Shown here piece by piece: positions 49,450 through 59,841 of a DNA stretch of 64,000 nucleotides (positions are counted from its first letter, which is position 1; each line of letters starts with the position of its first letter). The stretch is from JAGQRJ01 sp041402045 (GTDB lineage Bacteria; Planctomycetota; J058). The stretch lies in NCBI GenBank assembly GCA_041402045.1, contig JAWKSZ010000009.1, positions 93,314 to 157,313 on the forward strand, given 5' to 3'. Position numbers and translations under genes: made by a program. The notes under the pieces were generated by a model. That model had not been told where the DNA came from. It made no database searches and was given only the letters and a program-made list of their open reading frames with translations.

Positions 49450-51036
49450 ATGCACGTACGACGTTGGACCGGCCTGAGCGCGCTCTTGCTCCTGGCCTGC
49501 GGCTGCGCCAGCGAGCCCGAGGGACCCGAGACCGGGTTCGAGCTCTACGACGCGCCGCAGCCCGCCGCCGCCGAGGACTGGCCGGTGCACGCCCGGCCGG
49601 CGGAGGACCCGAGCCTGGCCTATCGCTGGCTGGACGCGATCCTCGAGACCTCCGCCCGGCGGGTGGATCGGATCGGCGCCCGGCCGACCACGATCGCGCG
49701 GGAAATGATGATCCCGGTGGTCGCGATGTACGACGCCTGGGCCTGCTACGACGCCACCGCGGTCGGCACGCTCCTCGGGGGCGAGCTGCGCCAGCCGGAG
49801 GAGCAGCGCACCCTGGAGAACAAGCGCCTGGCGATCGGCTACGCCGTGACCCGCTGCCTGGAGGACCTGTTCCCCGAGGACCTGGAGTGGGTCCACGAGC
49901 AAGCGCGCAAGCTGGGCGTCGACCCCGCCAACACGAGCACCGACCCCACCACCCCCGCCGGCGTGGGCAACGCCGTGGCCGCCGCGCAGCTCGAGTACCG
50001 GCACCACGACGGCGCGAACCAGCTCGGCGACGGCGAGGGCAGCGACGGCACGCCCTACGCCGATACGTCGGGCTACGCGCCCACCTGCGGCCCCGACGAC
50101 CCCCAGGATCCGGACCGCTGGAAGAACATTCCCTTCGCGAAGCCCGACGGCAGCGGCTTCTTCTACCCCGCCCCGCTCACGCCGCACTGGGGCAAGGTCA
50201 AGACGATCGGCTACACCGACCCCGAGCCCTTCCGCACCCCCGGTCCGCCCAAGGCCTCGGACCCGCAGCTCAAGCACGAGACCGACGAGTGCATGCAGGC
50301 CAACGCCAGCCTGACCCTGCGCCAGAAGGCGATCGTGGAGCTCATGCGCGACGGCCCGCGCTCGACGGGGCAGTCGGGGCACTGGCTGCGCTTCGCCCAG
50401 GACCTCTCGCGCCGCGACGGCTACGACCTCGACCAGGACGTGAAGCTGTTCTTCGCGGTGGGCTGCATGGCGCACGACGCCTTCGTCATGTGCTGGGAGG
50501 AGAAGTACCGCCACGACTCCTCGCGCCCCTACTGGTACGTGCGCCACTTCTACGCGGGCCAGGAGGTGCTCGGCTACGCCGGCCCCTGCGAGGGCTTCAA
50601 GAAGGTGCCCGCCGAGGAGTGGCACCCCTACTCCCCCGCGACCTTCGTCACCCCGCCGTTCCCCGGCTACCCCTCGGGGCACTCCACGATCAGCGGCGCC
50701 TGCGCCAAGGTCCTGGAGCTGCACAGCGGGAGCGACCGCTGCGAGTTCGTGGCGGAGCGCGTGGCCGGTGAGCTGACCGAGAGCGACTGCACCTCCTTCG
50801 AGATGCAGGCGATCGAGGGGATCCCCGCCCAGGACGTGCCCGAGTCCAAGCAGGTGCGCCTGGCGCTGCCGACCTGGTCCTCCGTGGCCGAGATGGCTGC
50901 CGAGTCGCGGATGCTCGGCGGGTACCACATTCGCACCGACAACGATCACGGCCTGGTCCTGGGCCGCGACATGGCCGCCGCCTGCTACCCGCGCTACGCC
51001 GCGTTCTGGGAGGGCACGGCCCAGCCCCTGAAGTGA
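49450..51036 (+). CDS. vanadium-dependent haloperoxidase/PAP2-like exported protein
   Basis: 528 aa from the ATG at 49450 (CGGAGG ribosome-binding site). An N-terminal signal (LSALLLLACGC) suggests a lipoprotein or secreted protein. The phosphatase/haloperoxidase triad is complete and in order: KYRHDSSRPYWYVR (K..RP), PPFPGYPSGHSTISGA (PSGH), and SRMLGGYHIRTDNDHGL (SR..G.H..D). Length and spacing match vanadium-dependent haloperoxidases rather than short PAP2 lipid phosphatases. The halide specificity cannot be predicted. It may equally be a phosphatase, because vanadate and phosphate sites are alike. Confidence 0.85.
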   Translation: MHVRRWTGLSALLLLACGCASEPEGPETGFELYDAPQPAAAEDWPVHARPAEDPSLAYRWLDAILETSARRVDRIGARPTTIAREMMIPVVAMYDAWACYDATAVGTLLGGELRQPEEQRTLENKRLAIGYAVTRCLEDLFPEDLEWVHEQARKLGVDPANTSTDPTTPAGVGNAVAAAQLEYRHHDGANQLGDGEGSDGTPYADTSGYAPTCGPDDPQDPDRWKNIPFAKPDGSGFFYPAPLTPHWGKVKTIGYTDPEPFRTPGPPKASDPQLKHETDECMQANASLTLRQKAIVELMRDGPRSTGQSGHWLRFAQDLSRRDGYDLDQDVKLFFAVGCMAHDAFVMCWEEKYRHDSSRPYWYVRHFYAGQEVLGYAGPCEGFKKVPAEEWHPYSPATFVTPPFPGYPSGHSTISGACAKVLELHSGSDRCEFVAERVAGELTESDCTSFEMQAIEGIPAQDVPESKQVRLALPTWSSVAEMAAESRMLGGYHIRTDNDHGLVLGRDMAAACYPRYAAFWEGTAQPLK

Positions 51037-51209
51037 GCCCCCCCTGCAGCGCCCGCGCCTCCTGACGGCCCGTCCGACCGCGACGGGCTGGATCGTCCTG
51101 CCGCTCCCGCCGGGGCCGGACGCGCAGGGAGGCTGAGGCGCGCGGGGTCGTCTCGGCCTGCTGGTTCGACGCCCCGCTGGAGGCGGATCAAGGTTCGCGC
51201 AGCGTCCGC

Positions 51210-52430
51210 TCAGGCGCTTCGCTCGAGGCGCCTCAGGTCGCGGAGCAGCGCCGCGGGGGTGGGGTAGCGGTGCTCGGGGCGCAGCGCCGTCATGCGCTCG
51301 AGCACCGCGCGCAGCCCGGGGTCCAGGGTGTCGGGGAAGCTCACGCGGCGCTGGGCCATGGCGCTCAGGAGCTGCACGCCGGTCAGCGCGGGGAAGGCCG
51401 TCTCGCCGGTGAGCGCGAAGCGCGCGGTCAGCGCCAGCGAGAACTGGTCGCTGGCGTGGGACAGGTCGCTGCCCGAGATCTGCTCCGGCGACATGAACGC
51501 CGGCGTGCCGAGCACCGTGCCCACCTTGGTCAGCATGTGGTCTCCGCCGGACTTGGCCAGCCCGAAGTCGATCAACGTCGCCCGCGCCGGGTCCCCGTCG
51601 CGCAGGATCACGTTCTCGGGCTTGATATCCCGGTGCACCAGGGAGTGCTGACTGAGCACGTCGAGGGCCTGGGCGGTGCCGTCGAGCACGTGCAGCAGGG
51701 CCTCACGACCGAGGGGCCCCTCGAGGGCCACCTGCTTGAGGAGCGTCGGTCCCTTCACGAACTCCAGGGCCGCGTAGAGCCGCCCCTCTTGCTCGCCGAA
51801 GTCGATCAAGCGGACGACGTGCGGGGACTCCACCAGGGAGAGGGTGTAGGACTCGCGCAGGAAGCGCTGCCGGTGCAAGAGCTCGGCGCCGCGCAGGGTG
51901 TGCAGCACCTTGAGCGCCACGCGCTGGTCCAGCTTTTGGTCGTGGGCGGCGTAGACCGCGCCGAACGCGCCGGCCCCCAGCTTGCGCTCGACCCGGTAGC
52001 GCCCGAAGGCGAGCTGCCCGCCGGGGAGCCGCGCGTCGTCGGCCTCCGGCGCCGGCATGCCCCGGCGCCGGCGCGCGAGCAGCATGGAGACCTTCGCCAG
52101 GAGCTCCCCCATGGACACGGGCTTGGTGAGGTACTCGTCGGCGCCGGCGTCGTAGCCGCGGAGCAAGTCCTCCTCGGCCCCAAGGGCAGAGAGCACGAGC
52201 ACCGGGGGGCGCGCCTCGCCCAGGGCCACGCTCATGCGCTCGAGGAAGTCGATCCCGTCGCCGTCGCCGAGGCGCACGTCGCAGATCAGGAGGTCCGGGG
52301 GCGCCTTGAGCAAGGCCTGCGCCTCCTCGATCGAGGTGTAGGTCTCGACCTCGTAGCCCCGCTGCTCGAGGATCCGGCGGATCAGCAGGGCCAGCGAGAA
52401 GCTGTCTTCGAGGATCCCGATCCGGCTCAC
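51210..52430 (-). CDS. receiver-Ser/Thr protein kinase fusion (type 1 paralogue)
   Basis: 406 aa from a GTG at 52430 overlapping the upstream stop (GTGA). The receiver has RIGILEDSFSLALLIRRILE, phospho-Asp in LLICDVRLGDGDGIDFLERM, and EYLTKPVSMGELL; the kinase has GAGAFGAVYAAHD, VALKVL, SLVHRDIKPENVILRDGD, LIDFGLAKS and GTPAFMSPEQ. It is collinear with 21106-22344, including the linker to LPGGQLAFGRYRVE. The pair of kinases is thus a duplicated two-gene module, here without the GAF and RING-like genes. Confidence 0.9.
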   Translation of the reverse strand: MSRIGILEDSFSLALLIRRILEQRGYEVETYTSIEEAQALLKAPPDLLICDVRLGDGDGIDFLERMSVALGEARPPVLVLSALGAEEDLLRGYDAGADEYLTKPVSMGELLAKVSMLLARRRRGMPAPEADDARLPGGQLAFGRYRVERKLGAGAFGAVYAAHDQKLDQRVALKVLHTLRGAELLHRQRFLRESYTLSLVESPHVVRLIDFGEQEGRLYAALEFVKGPTLLKQVALEGPLGREALLHVLDGTAQALDVLSQHSLVHRDIKPENVILRDGDPARATLIDFGLAKSGGDHMLTKVGTVLGTPAFMSPEQISGSDLSHASDQFSLALTARFALTGETAFPALTGVQLLSAMAQRRVSFPDTLDPGLRAVLERMTALRPEHRYPTPAALLRDLRRLERSA

Positions 52431-53677
52431 GCCGCGCCCCCCCCGCCGCCCTCGACCCGACGCGTGGTCAACGCCGCGCGCCCTCGGGCTTCGAGCAGGC
52501 TCAACAGCGCCGCCGCGCTCTGGGGCCGGCGCGCGGGGTCGACCTCGACCAGGGACTGGAGCACGTCGCGCAGCTCCGCGGGGACCGACTCCGGGATCGG
52601 ACAGGTCTCCCGCGCCATGCGCTGGAGCAGGTCCATGCCGCACAGCTCGGGCCAGGCCGACTCCCCGGTGGCCGCGAAGCGCACCACGTGGCCCAGGCTG
52701 AACAGGTCGGCGCGGAAGTCGATCCGCTGCCCGCGCACGTACTCGGGCGCCATGTAGCCGGTGGTGCCCACCAGGACGTCTGGATCGGTGAGGAAGTCCT
52801 GCTCGGGCTTGCGCGCGAGGCCGAAGTCCACGAGCACGGGCCACGCGGGGCGGTCGTCGCGCAGGATCACGTTCCCGGGCTTGAGGTCCCGGTGGATCAG
52901 GCCGTAGGCCTCGAGGCTGTCGAGGGCGAGGGCCAACCCCATGAGCAAGTTGTAGGTGTCGTCCGCGGAGAGGGGCCCGCGTCGCGTGACCCGGTCCCAG
53001 AGGTTCTCGCCCTCGATCAGCTCCAGGACCATGTATTCGCGCCCGTCCTCCTGCCGACCGAATTCGTGCAACACGGGCGTGTAGGCGCAGTCCACGGCGA
53101 GGAGCGCGTAGGCCTCGCGCTGCAGACGCTGCCGCGCTTCGGGCAGGTCGCTGGAGGCGCCGTGGGCGATCTTGATCGCCACCCGCTCGTCGCTGCGCTC
53201 GTCCCGCGCCACGAACACGACCGCGTTCCCGCCGCGGCCGAGGAAGGACTCGATCCGGTAGCGCCCGAGGTAGAGCTCGCCCACCGCCAGGTCGACGTCG
53301 TGCTCCTCGGGCGGGGTGCGGTCCTCGAGCAGCTTGCGCGCGCGCACGACCAGGTGCGCCTTGGACAGCGGCGGGGTGAGCACCGCGCTGGCCCCCGCGC
53401 CGTGGGCCCGGAGCACGGCGTCCTCGGTGTCCCGCGCGGTCACGTAGAGGATCGGCAGCTGCTCTGGCCCCGCGAGCTTGCGCAGCCGCGCCACCAACTG
53501 CAATGAAGCCCCGCCGTGGTCCCCGCCGACCACCCACAGATCCTTGTGCGCGTCGAACAGCCGCGCGGCCTCGTCCTCGCTGCGTACCCGGGTCACGTCG
53601 TGTCCGCGCTCGCCGAGGGCGGCTGCGATCCATGCGCCCTGCTCGGGGCTGGACTCGACGCATACGATCGACGCCAC
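52427..53677 (-). CDS. receiver-like-Ser/Thr protein kinase fusion (type 2 paralogue, lost receiver Asp)
   Basis: 416 aa from a GTG at 53677. It aligns along its length with 22341-23627: SIVCVESSPEQGAWIAAALG, KDLWVVGGDHGGASLQLVAR, FLGRGGNAVVFVARD, GLIHRDLKPGNVILRDDR, LVDFGLARK, GTTGYMAPEY. At the beta-3 Asp of the receiver-like domain the sequence reads LWVVGGD here against LWVIDGD in the other copy, so the phosphoacceptor is absent. The kinase motifs are intact. It is the first gene of its pair; a 247-bp gap separates it from the molybdoenzyme gene. Confidence 0.88.
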   Translation of the reverse strand: MASIVCVESSPEQGAWIAAALGERGHDVTRVRSEDEAARLFDAHKDLWVVGGDHGGASLQLVARLRKLAGPEQLPILYVTARDTEDAVLRAHGAGASAVLTPPLSKAHLVVRARKLLEDRTPPEEHDVDLAVGELYLGRYRIESFLGRGGNAVVFVARDERSDERVAIKIAHGASSDLPEARQRLQREAYALLAVDCAYTPVLHEFGRQEDGREYMVLELIEGENLWDRVTRRGPLSADDTYNLLMGLALALDSLEAYGLIHRDLKPGNVILRDDRPAWPVLVDFGLARKPEQDFLTDPDVLVGTTGYMAPEYVRGQRIDFRADLFSLGHVVRFAATGESAWPELCGMDLLQRMARETCPIPESVPAELRDVLQSLVEVDPARRPQSAAALLSLLEARGRAALTTRRVEGGGGGAA

Positions 53678-53924
53678 GCCAGGGACCTCCTGAATGCCCG
53701 CTGGCCTCCTCGCAGGACGGAGCGCTCAATCTTGCACGCGGGCCACGCCCAGCCTGACTCACCGGGGCGCCCCTCGCAAGCAGGGCGCAAGGCGCAGAGG
53801 AGGCCGCGAGGTTCAGGCTTCTGCACTGCCGGAGGTCGAGACCTTCCACTTCGCGACGGTCCGGGGCGAGGGGCTCGACCCGCCCCGAGGCTCACGCTCC
53901 CCCGGCGGAGGGCTACACCGCCGG

Positions 53925-56251
53925 TGTGAGCGAGCCCGAGACCCCGAGACCGACGCCCCCACGGGCGGCCCCTGCCCGCCGCCCGCACCGCGGCGCAGCC
54001 GCCTGACGAGCCCCGTCCACCCACCCTCGGCCCCGCGGGGGAGGTCGCCGGCGGCGTGCCGGCGGTGGTCTCGAGCCTGAAGCATGGCTGGCGCGAGATG
54101 GGCGTCGTGCGCACCCTGCGCACCCTCTCGCGGGTCAACCAGAAGACGGGCTTCGACTGCCCTGGCTGCGCCTGGCCCGACCCCGAGGACCGCGCGCTGG
54201 TCGAGTTCTGCGAGAACGGCGCCAAGGCCGTGGCCGAGGAGGCGACGGTCCGCCGGATCGGCCCCGAGTTCTTCCGCCAGCACACGATCGCCGAGCTCGC
54301 CGAGCAGAGCGACTTCTGGCTGGGCAAGCAGGGCCGCCTGACCCACCCCCTCGTGCGCCAGGCGGGGCCGCGCGCTACGAGCCCCTGTCCTGGGACGACG
54401 CCTTCGCGCTCCTGGCCGAGGCTCCAGGGCCTGGACTCGCCGGACGAGGCGCTGTTCTACACCTCGGGACGCACGAGCAACGAGGCCGCGTTCCTCTACC
54501 AGCTCTTCGTGCGCGCTTCGGCACCAACAACCTCCCCGACTGCTCGAACATGTGCCACGAGTCGAGCGGCACCGGGCTGAGCGAGGTGATCGGGATCGGC
54601 AAGGGCACGGTCAAGCTCGAGGACTTCGCGAAGGCCGGGGCGACCTCGTGATCGGGCAGAACCCGGGCACGAACCACCCGCGCATGCTGACCGCGCTGCA
54701 GGAGGCCAAGCGCAACGGGCCACGATCGCCCCTGATCAACCCGCTCAAGGAGGCCGGCTCCTGCGCTCAAGCACCCCCAGGAGCTGCGTGGATCCTCGGC
54801 TCCGGCACCGACCTCACGGACCTCTACCTCCAGGTGCGGGTCAACGGCGACGTGGCCCTGCTCAAGGGGATCATGAAGGCCGTGCTCGAGGAGGAGGCCC
54901 GCCGTCCGGGGAGGTCCTCGACCGCGCGTTCTGGACGCCTACACCAGCGGCTTCGACGCGTTCCGGCCGCCCTCGAGGCGACCCCCTGGGAGCCGCTGGT
55001 CGCCCAGAGCGGGATCTCCCAGGCCGACAGGCGCCGCGCGGCGGAGGTCTACTGGCAGGCCGACGGCGTGATCGCCTGTTGGGCCATGGGCTTGACCCAG
55101 CACAAGAACGGCGTGGCCAACGTGCAGGAGGTCGTCAACCTCCTGCTCCTGCGCGGGAACATGGGCCGCTCCCGCGGCGGCGCCTGCCCGGTGCGCGGGC
55201 ACAGCAACGTCCAGGGCGACCGCACGGTGGGGATCTGGGAGAAGCCCAAGCCCGCCTTCCTCGACGCCCTGGCCCAGCGCTTCGGGATCGAGCCGCTCTC
55301 GAGCACGGCCTCGACACCGTGGCCGCGATCAAGGCCATGCACGCGGGGCAGGCCAAGGTGTTCTTCGCCATGGGCGGGAACTTCCTCTCGGCGACCCCGG
55401 ACACCGAGTACACCGCCGAGGCCCTGGCCCGCTGCCGGCTCACGGCGCACGTCTCGACCAAGCTCAACCGCGCGCACCTGATCACGGGCGAGCGCGCGCT
55501 GATCCTGCCCTGCCTGGGCCGGACCGAGGTCGACCGCCAGGCGGGCGGGGCGCAGTTCGTGACCGTCGAGAACTCCATGGGCTTCGTGAGCGCCTCCCGG
55601 GGCCGGCTCGAGCCCGCCTCCGCCGAGCTCAGGAGCGAACCCGCGATCGTGGCCGGCCTGGCGCGGGCGACCCTCGGGGCCGAGTCCCCGGTGCCCTGGG
55701 AGGAGCTCGTCGCCGACTACGACCGGATCCGCGAGGCGATCGCCGCCTGCATTCCCGGGTTCGAGGACTACACCGCCCGGGTGCGCGACGGCGGGTTCTA
55801 CCTGCCCAACGGCCCGCGCGAGCGCGTGTTCCCCACCGCGGACCGCAAGGCGCGGTTCACCGTGCACGCGCTGCCCGAGGAGCTGCTCGAGCCCGGGCAG
55901 CTGCTGATGATGACCGTGCGCAGCCACGACCAGTACAACACCACGATCTACGGCCTCGACGACCGCTACCGCGGGGTGACCGAGGGCCGGCGGGTGGTGT
56001 TCCTGAACCCCGACGACGCCCGCGAGGCCGGGCTCGAGCGCGGGCAGAAGGTCGACCTCACCAGCCACTGGGGGGGCGAGACCCGGATCGCCCGGGACTT
56101 CGTGGTCGTGCCCTACGACCTCCCCCGGCGCTGCGCCGCGACCTACTTCCCCGAGGCGAACGCGCTGGTTCCGGTCGACCACGTCGCCGACCTCAGCCGC
56201 ACCCCGGCCAGCAAGTCGATCCCGATCACCGTGGCGCCGGCCTCGACCTAG
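53925..56251 (+). pseudogene. FdhF/YdeP-family molybdopterin oxidoreductase (multiple frameshifts)
   Basis: Protein similarity runs for about 775 codons over several frames. GFDCPGCAWPDPED is the family's cysteine motif. In later frames come DEALFYTSGRTSNEAAFLYQ, IGQNPGTNHPRMLTALQEAK, MGLTQHKNGVANVQEVVNLL, RGNMGRSRGGACPVRGHSNV, VFFAMGGNFLSATPDTEY, GRTEVDRQAGGAQFVTVENS and the C-terminal RSHDQYNTTIYGLDDRYRGV. It would bind bis-MGD and act on formate or a related compound; the YdeP branch is poorly characterised. The start is uncertain, with a GTG at 53925 in a frame that must shift before 54056. At least four single-base indels are needed. The conserved sequence between them is undamaged. Confidence 0.78.
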
Positions 56252-56291
56252 CCTGCCTCGCACGCGGCGCTGCGAAGACTCGAGAACAGGG

Positions 56292-56457
56292 AACCGCCAA
56301 GGCCGCCAAGGGCGCCAAGGCTTCGCGCGCCCTCAGCGAGGTGTGTTCGAGCCAGGAGGATCCCAGGCTCCGAGCGGGCGCGCGAGAAGCGGAGCCTCGC
56401 GTCGCGACTCGATCGGTCCAGGCGGAGCCCTTGGCGCCCTTGGCGGCCTTGGCGGTT
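56292..56457. repeat. CCGCCAAGG-type inverted-repeat element
   Basis: 29-bp arms at 56292-56320 (starting AACCGCCAAGGCCGCC) and 56429-56457 are perfect inverted complements. They flank a 108-bp interior with no gene. Each arm is made of imperfect CGCCAAGG units. It lies in the 253-bp gap between the convergent molybdoenzyme and APC permease genes. A second copy is at the right edge of the window. Confidence 0.8.
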
Positions 56458-56504
56458 GAGCCGGTCGCCGGCCCGCCTGCCGACTCAGCAGCGCGGCGAC
56501 CCAC

Positions 56505-57764
56505 CTAGCCCTCGGCCTCCGCGCGCTTCAAGAGCCAGGGGCGCAGGAACGCTGCCGCGGCGACCACGACCCCCAGCCCGATCAAGGACGCGGGCTGGTT
56601 CTCCGCCAGGCGTACCCCGAGCACCAGGGTCGAGGCCCCGGCCAAGGCGACGCCCACCCAGTGCACGACAGCGCGCCAGCCGTGATCCGCGCGGGCCGCG
56701 AGGACGTTGACCGTGGCGAAGGTGAACAGGAAGGTCAGGCTCGCGGCCTCCACGAGCTGATCGAGGTTCCCCAGCGCCGCGAGGGCGCCGCCGGTCGCGC
56801 CGAGGGCGATCACCGCGCCGGTGGGAATGTTCTTGGAGTTCGTGCTCCCGAAGAACGCGGGCAGCTCCCCGTCCTTGGCCACCCGTCGCGCCAGGCGCGC
56901 GGTGGCGAAGAGCGTCGCGTTGATCGCCGAAGCGGTCGAGAACACCGCCGCCACACTGACCACGATCTTCCCCGCCAGGCCCGCGGCCTCCTCGCCGGCG
57001 ACGGCGAGCGCGATCTCCTTCTGCTCTACGATCGTCCCCGCGCCCACCAGCGAGGCCGAGGCCAGGGCCACCAGCACGTGAGCCCCGATCACCGCCAGGA
57101 TCGCTGAGCACGGCGCGGCGGCCGCCGTCGATCTCTGGTCGTAGGTCAGGAGCTGGAAGCCCTCGTAGGCCATGAAGATCGTCGCCGCGCCGACCAGCGC
57201 CCCCAGCGGCCCCCCCGGCGCGGCGTCGTCGTAGCGGAGCTGCGCGGGAGCGAACTCGACCAGGCCCCAGATCCCCAACCCCACGAGCACGATCAGCTGC
57301 ACCCTCGTGAAGATCTCGATCGACGCCTCGCCGACCCCCAGGAGGTTCACCCCGACGAGCACCGCCACGATCGAGACCGCGGCGATCCGCGAGGTCAGCC
57401 CGCCGAGCTCGAGCACGTGGGAGAGGTAGTGCCCGAAGGTGAAGGCGTAGACCGCGAGGGTCAGCACGTAGCCCACGATCAAGACCCAGGACAGGCCGCC
57501 GGCGAACTCGGGGTGGCGCTCGTGCCGGAGGAAGGTGAAGGCCCCGCCGCCCTCGTCGAACTTGACCGCGAGGCGCACGTAGGCGTAGCCGGTGAGGAAC
57601 GCCACCAGCCCTGCGAGCACGAAGCTCAGCCAGGCGTAGACTCCTGCGGTCTCGATCACGACGCCCAGGACCGAGAAGATCCCGCCGCCGACCATGCCGC
57701 CTACGGCCATGGACCACGTGGCGTTGAACCCCATTTTCTCGCCGTCGCCGCTAGGATCGCTCAC
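56505..57764 (-). CDS. APC-superfamily amino-acid permease
   Basis: 419 aa from the GTG at 57764, which has a perfect AAGGAGGT eight bases upstream. There are about 12 hydrophobic helices. The first carries MAVGGMVGGGIFSVLGVVIE, the G-rich TM1 motif of APC transporters. It is followed by VRLAVKFDEGGGAFTFLRHE and FMAYEGFQLLTYDQ, as in the YhdG/CAT-like permeases. It probably takes up an amino acid or similar small molecule by proton symport. It is completely open, in contrast to its neighbours on both sides. It is divergent from kup. Confidence 0.85.
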   Translation of the reverse strand: MSDPSGDGEKMGFNATWSMAVGGMVGGGIFSVLGVVIETAGVYAWLSFVLAGLVAFLTGYAYVRLAVKFDEGGGAFTFLRHERHPEFAGGLSWVLIVGYVLTLAVYAFTFGHYLSHVLELGGLTSRIAAVSIVAVLVGVNLLGVGEASIEIFTRVQLIVLVGLGIWGLVEFAPAQLRYDDAAPGGPLGALVGAATIFMAYEGFQLLTYDQRSTAAAAPCSAILAVIGAHVLVALASASLVGAGTIVEQKEIALAVAGEEAAGLAGKIVVSVAAVFSTASAINATLFATARLARRVAKDGELPAFFGSTNSKNIPTGAVIALGATGGALAALGNLDQLVEAASLTFLFTFATVNVLAARADHGWRAVVHWVGVALAGASTLVLGVRLAENQPASLIGLGVVVAAAAFLRPWLLKRAEAEG

Positions 57765-57830
57765 CGACGGAGACCTCCTTGGGGGTCGATCCTAGCGAGC
57801 CCCTCGAACAACCGGACCCCCCAGGCCTCC

Positions 57831-59776
57831 ATGAGCGACCCGACCGACCCCCGCGAGCCTGCGCCCCCAGAGGGCGAGGCGCACGCGGAGGGGCTGGGAT
57901 CGCCCAAGGACGACGACGCGCTGCGCCCGGCGGGGGACGAGCCGGAGGAGCGCCGCAGCGCCAAGCGGATCGCGGCGCTGACCCTCACCGCGACCAGCGT
58001 GGTGGCACGACATTGGCACGAGCCCGCTCTACGCGATCCGCCAGTGCTTCCCACGGCGACTACGCCACCGAGGTCAGCCGCGCCAACGTGTTCGGCGTCG
58101 TCTCGCTGATCTTCTGGACGCTGCTGCTCGTGGTGTGCGTGAAATACCTGGTGTTCGTGCTGCGCGCACGGACAACGACGGCGAAGGCGGGGTGATCGCG
58201 CTGACCGCGCTGGTCGCCGAGCGCGGGGGCAAGCTCGGCAAGCACCTGGTGCTCGTGGGCCTGTTCGCGGCGGCCCTGCTCTACAGGGACGGCATGATCA
58301 CCCCCGCGATCTCGGTGCTCTCTCGGCGATCGAGGCGGCGTGGCGATCGTGGCCCCCGCCTTCAGGGACTACGTGCTCCCGACCACGGTGGGATCTGGTC
58401 GGGCTGTTCCCTCTCCGGCGCTCGGGGACCGCCTGGATCGGGACCCTGTTCGGCCCGGTGACCACGGTGTGGCTGCTCACGATCGCCGCGCTCGGGGTCG
58501 GCGGGATCGTGGGCAACCCCGAGATCCTGGCGCGTCAGCCCGCACCACGCGGCGTGGTTCCTCGTGCACGGCGGGACCCAGGGGTTCCTGGTCCTCGGCG
58601 CGGTGTTCCTGGTGGTGACGGGGACCGAGGCGCTCTACGCGGACATGGGGCACTTCGGCACGCGCCCGATCCGCCTGGCCTTTTGGCTGGGGCTGGTCCT
58701 GCCCTGCCTGCTGCTCAACTACGCCGGCCAGGGCGCGTCGCTGCTCGCCAACCCCGAGCGCGCCGAGCACGTGTTCTACAGCCTGGTCCCCGACCTCCTG
58801 CTACTGCAATGGCCGCCCTGGCGACCTGGCCACGATCAGCTTCCAGCCAGGCCGTGATCTCCGGCGCGTTCTCCCTGACCCGCCAGGCGATCCGGCTGAG
58901 CTACCTGCCCCGGCTGCGGGTGATCCACACCTCGCGCACGGATCGGCCAGGTCTACGTGCCCGCGATCTTGGCTCACCACTCGTGGCCACGACCGGCCCT
59001 GGTCGCTCGGCCCCAGGCTCGAGCTCCCTGGCGCGGCCTACGGCGTGGCGGTGACCACGACCATGCTCGTGACCTCGGTCCTGCTCTGCAATGGTCGCGA
59101 CCCGCACCCTGGGCTTTTAGCCGACCCCGCAGTCCTGGCCTGGTCGCGCGGCGTTCATCGGTGTGGACCTGGCATATACGCGGCCAACGTGAGCAAGATG
59201 CCCGTGGCGTCTGAACCTGGATCGGCGCCAGGCGTTCGGCTGTTGCCTGGAAGCCGCGGCGGCTGCTGCACGGAGATAGGCCGGCTCCAGGGACTTCGTG
59301 CACGCAGACGTGTTCGCCGGATTCCAGACCAGGCAGGCAGATCTACCTGATGGCCGCTCCCTCGCCTCCTAAGGACCGCCGCTCGCTTCAACAACCTGCT
59401 GGCAACCACGCGTCGTCCACGAGCGGGTGGCGGTGGTCAGCGTGGTGTTCTGAATCCCCGGGTGACCGTCTCGGAAGGTCGTGGTCGCCGCGCCTCACGC
59501 GTGGCTGCACCGGATCTGAGATCCACTACCAGGTTCAACGAGGACCCCCACGTGCCCCGAGGCATTGACCTTGGCGCGCAAGCGGGCCTTCCCCTTCGAC
59601 CCCGACGGGCGAGCTACTTCCTCGGGCGCGAGGCCGTGCTCCACGACCGCGAGTCGGGCATGGCGGTGTGGCGCGAGCGGCAGCTATGTCCTCCGCGCAA
59701 CGCCCTGGACGCCACCAGCTACTTCCAGATCCCCGCCGAGCGCGTGGCCGAGCTGGGGGCGCAGGTGCACCTGTAG
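57831..59776 (+). pseudogene. kup: Kup-type potassium uptake transporter (many frameshifts)
   Basis: From the ATG at 57831 to the TAG at 59774-59776 there is room for about 648 codons, the family length. Recognisable Kup segments lie in all three frames: RIAALTLTATSVV, GTSPLYAIR (joined), VFGVVSLIFWTLLLVVCVKY, GGVIALTALVAERGGKLGKH, GMITPAISVL, LVVTGTEALYADMGHFGTRP, LNYAGQGASLLANPERAEHV, VISGAFSLTRQAIRLSYLPR, AYGVAVTTTMLVTSVLL, NALDATSYFQIPAERVAELG. More than ten indels are required, several being single bases at G/C runs. Preserved coding between breaks argues for sequence errors or very recent decay. Confidence 0.75.
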
Positions 59777-59841
59777 CCGCGGAGGCCACCTGCGCTTCGC
59801 TCTCCTGCAGCGCGCGATATCGTCCACGGCCGAGGAGGTCC

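Noticed and set aside
54375..56263. Minus-strand open frames opposite the molybdoenzyme
   Set aside because: They are shadows of the conserved plus-strand protein and have no domain of their own.
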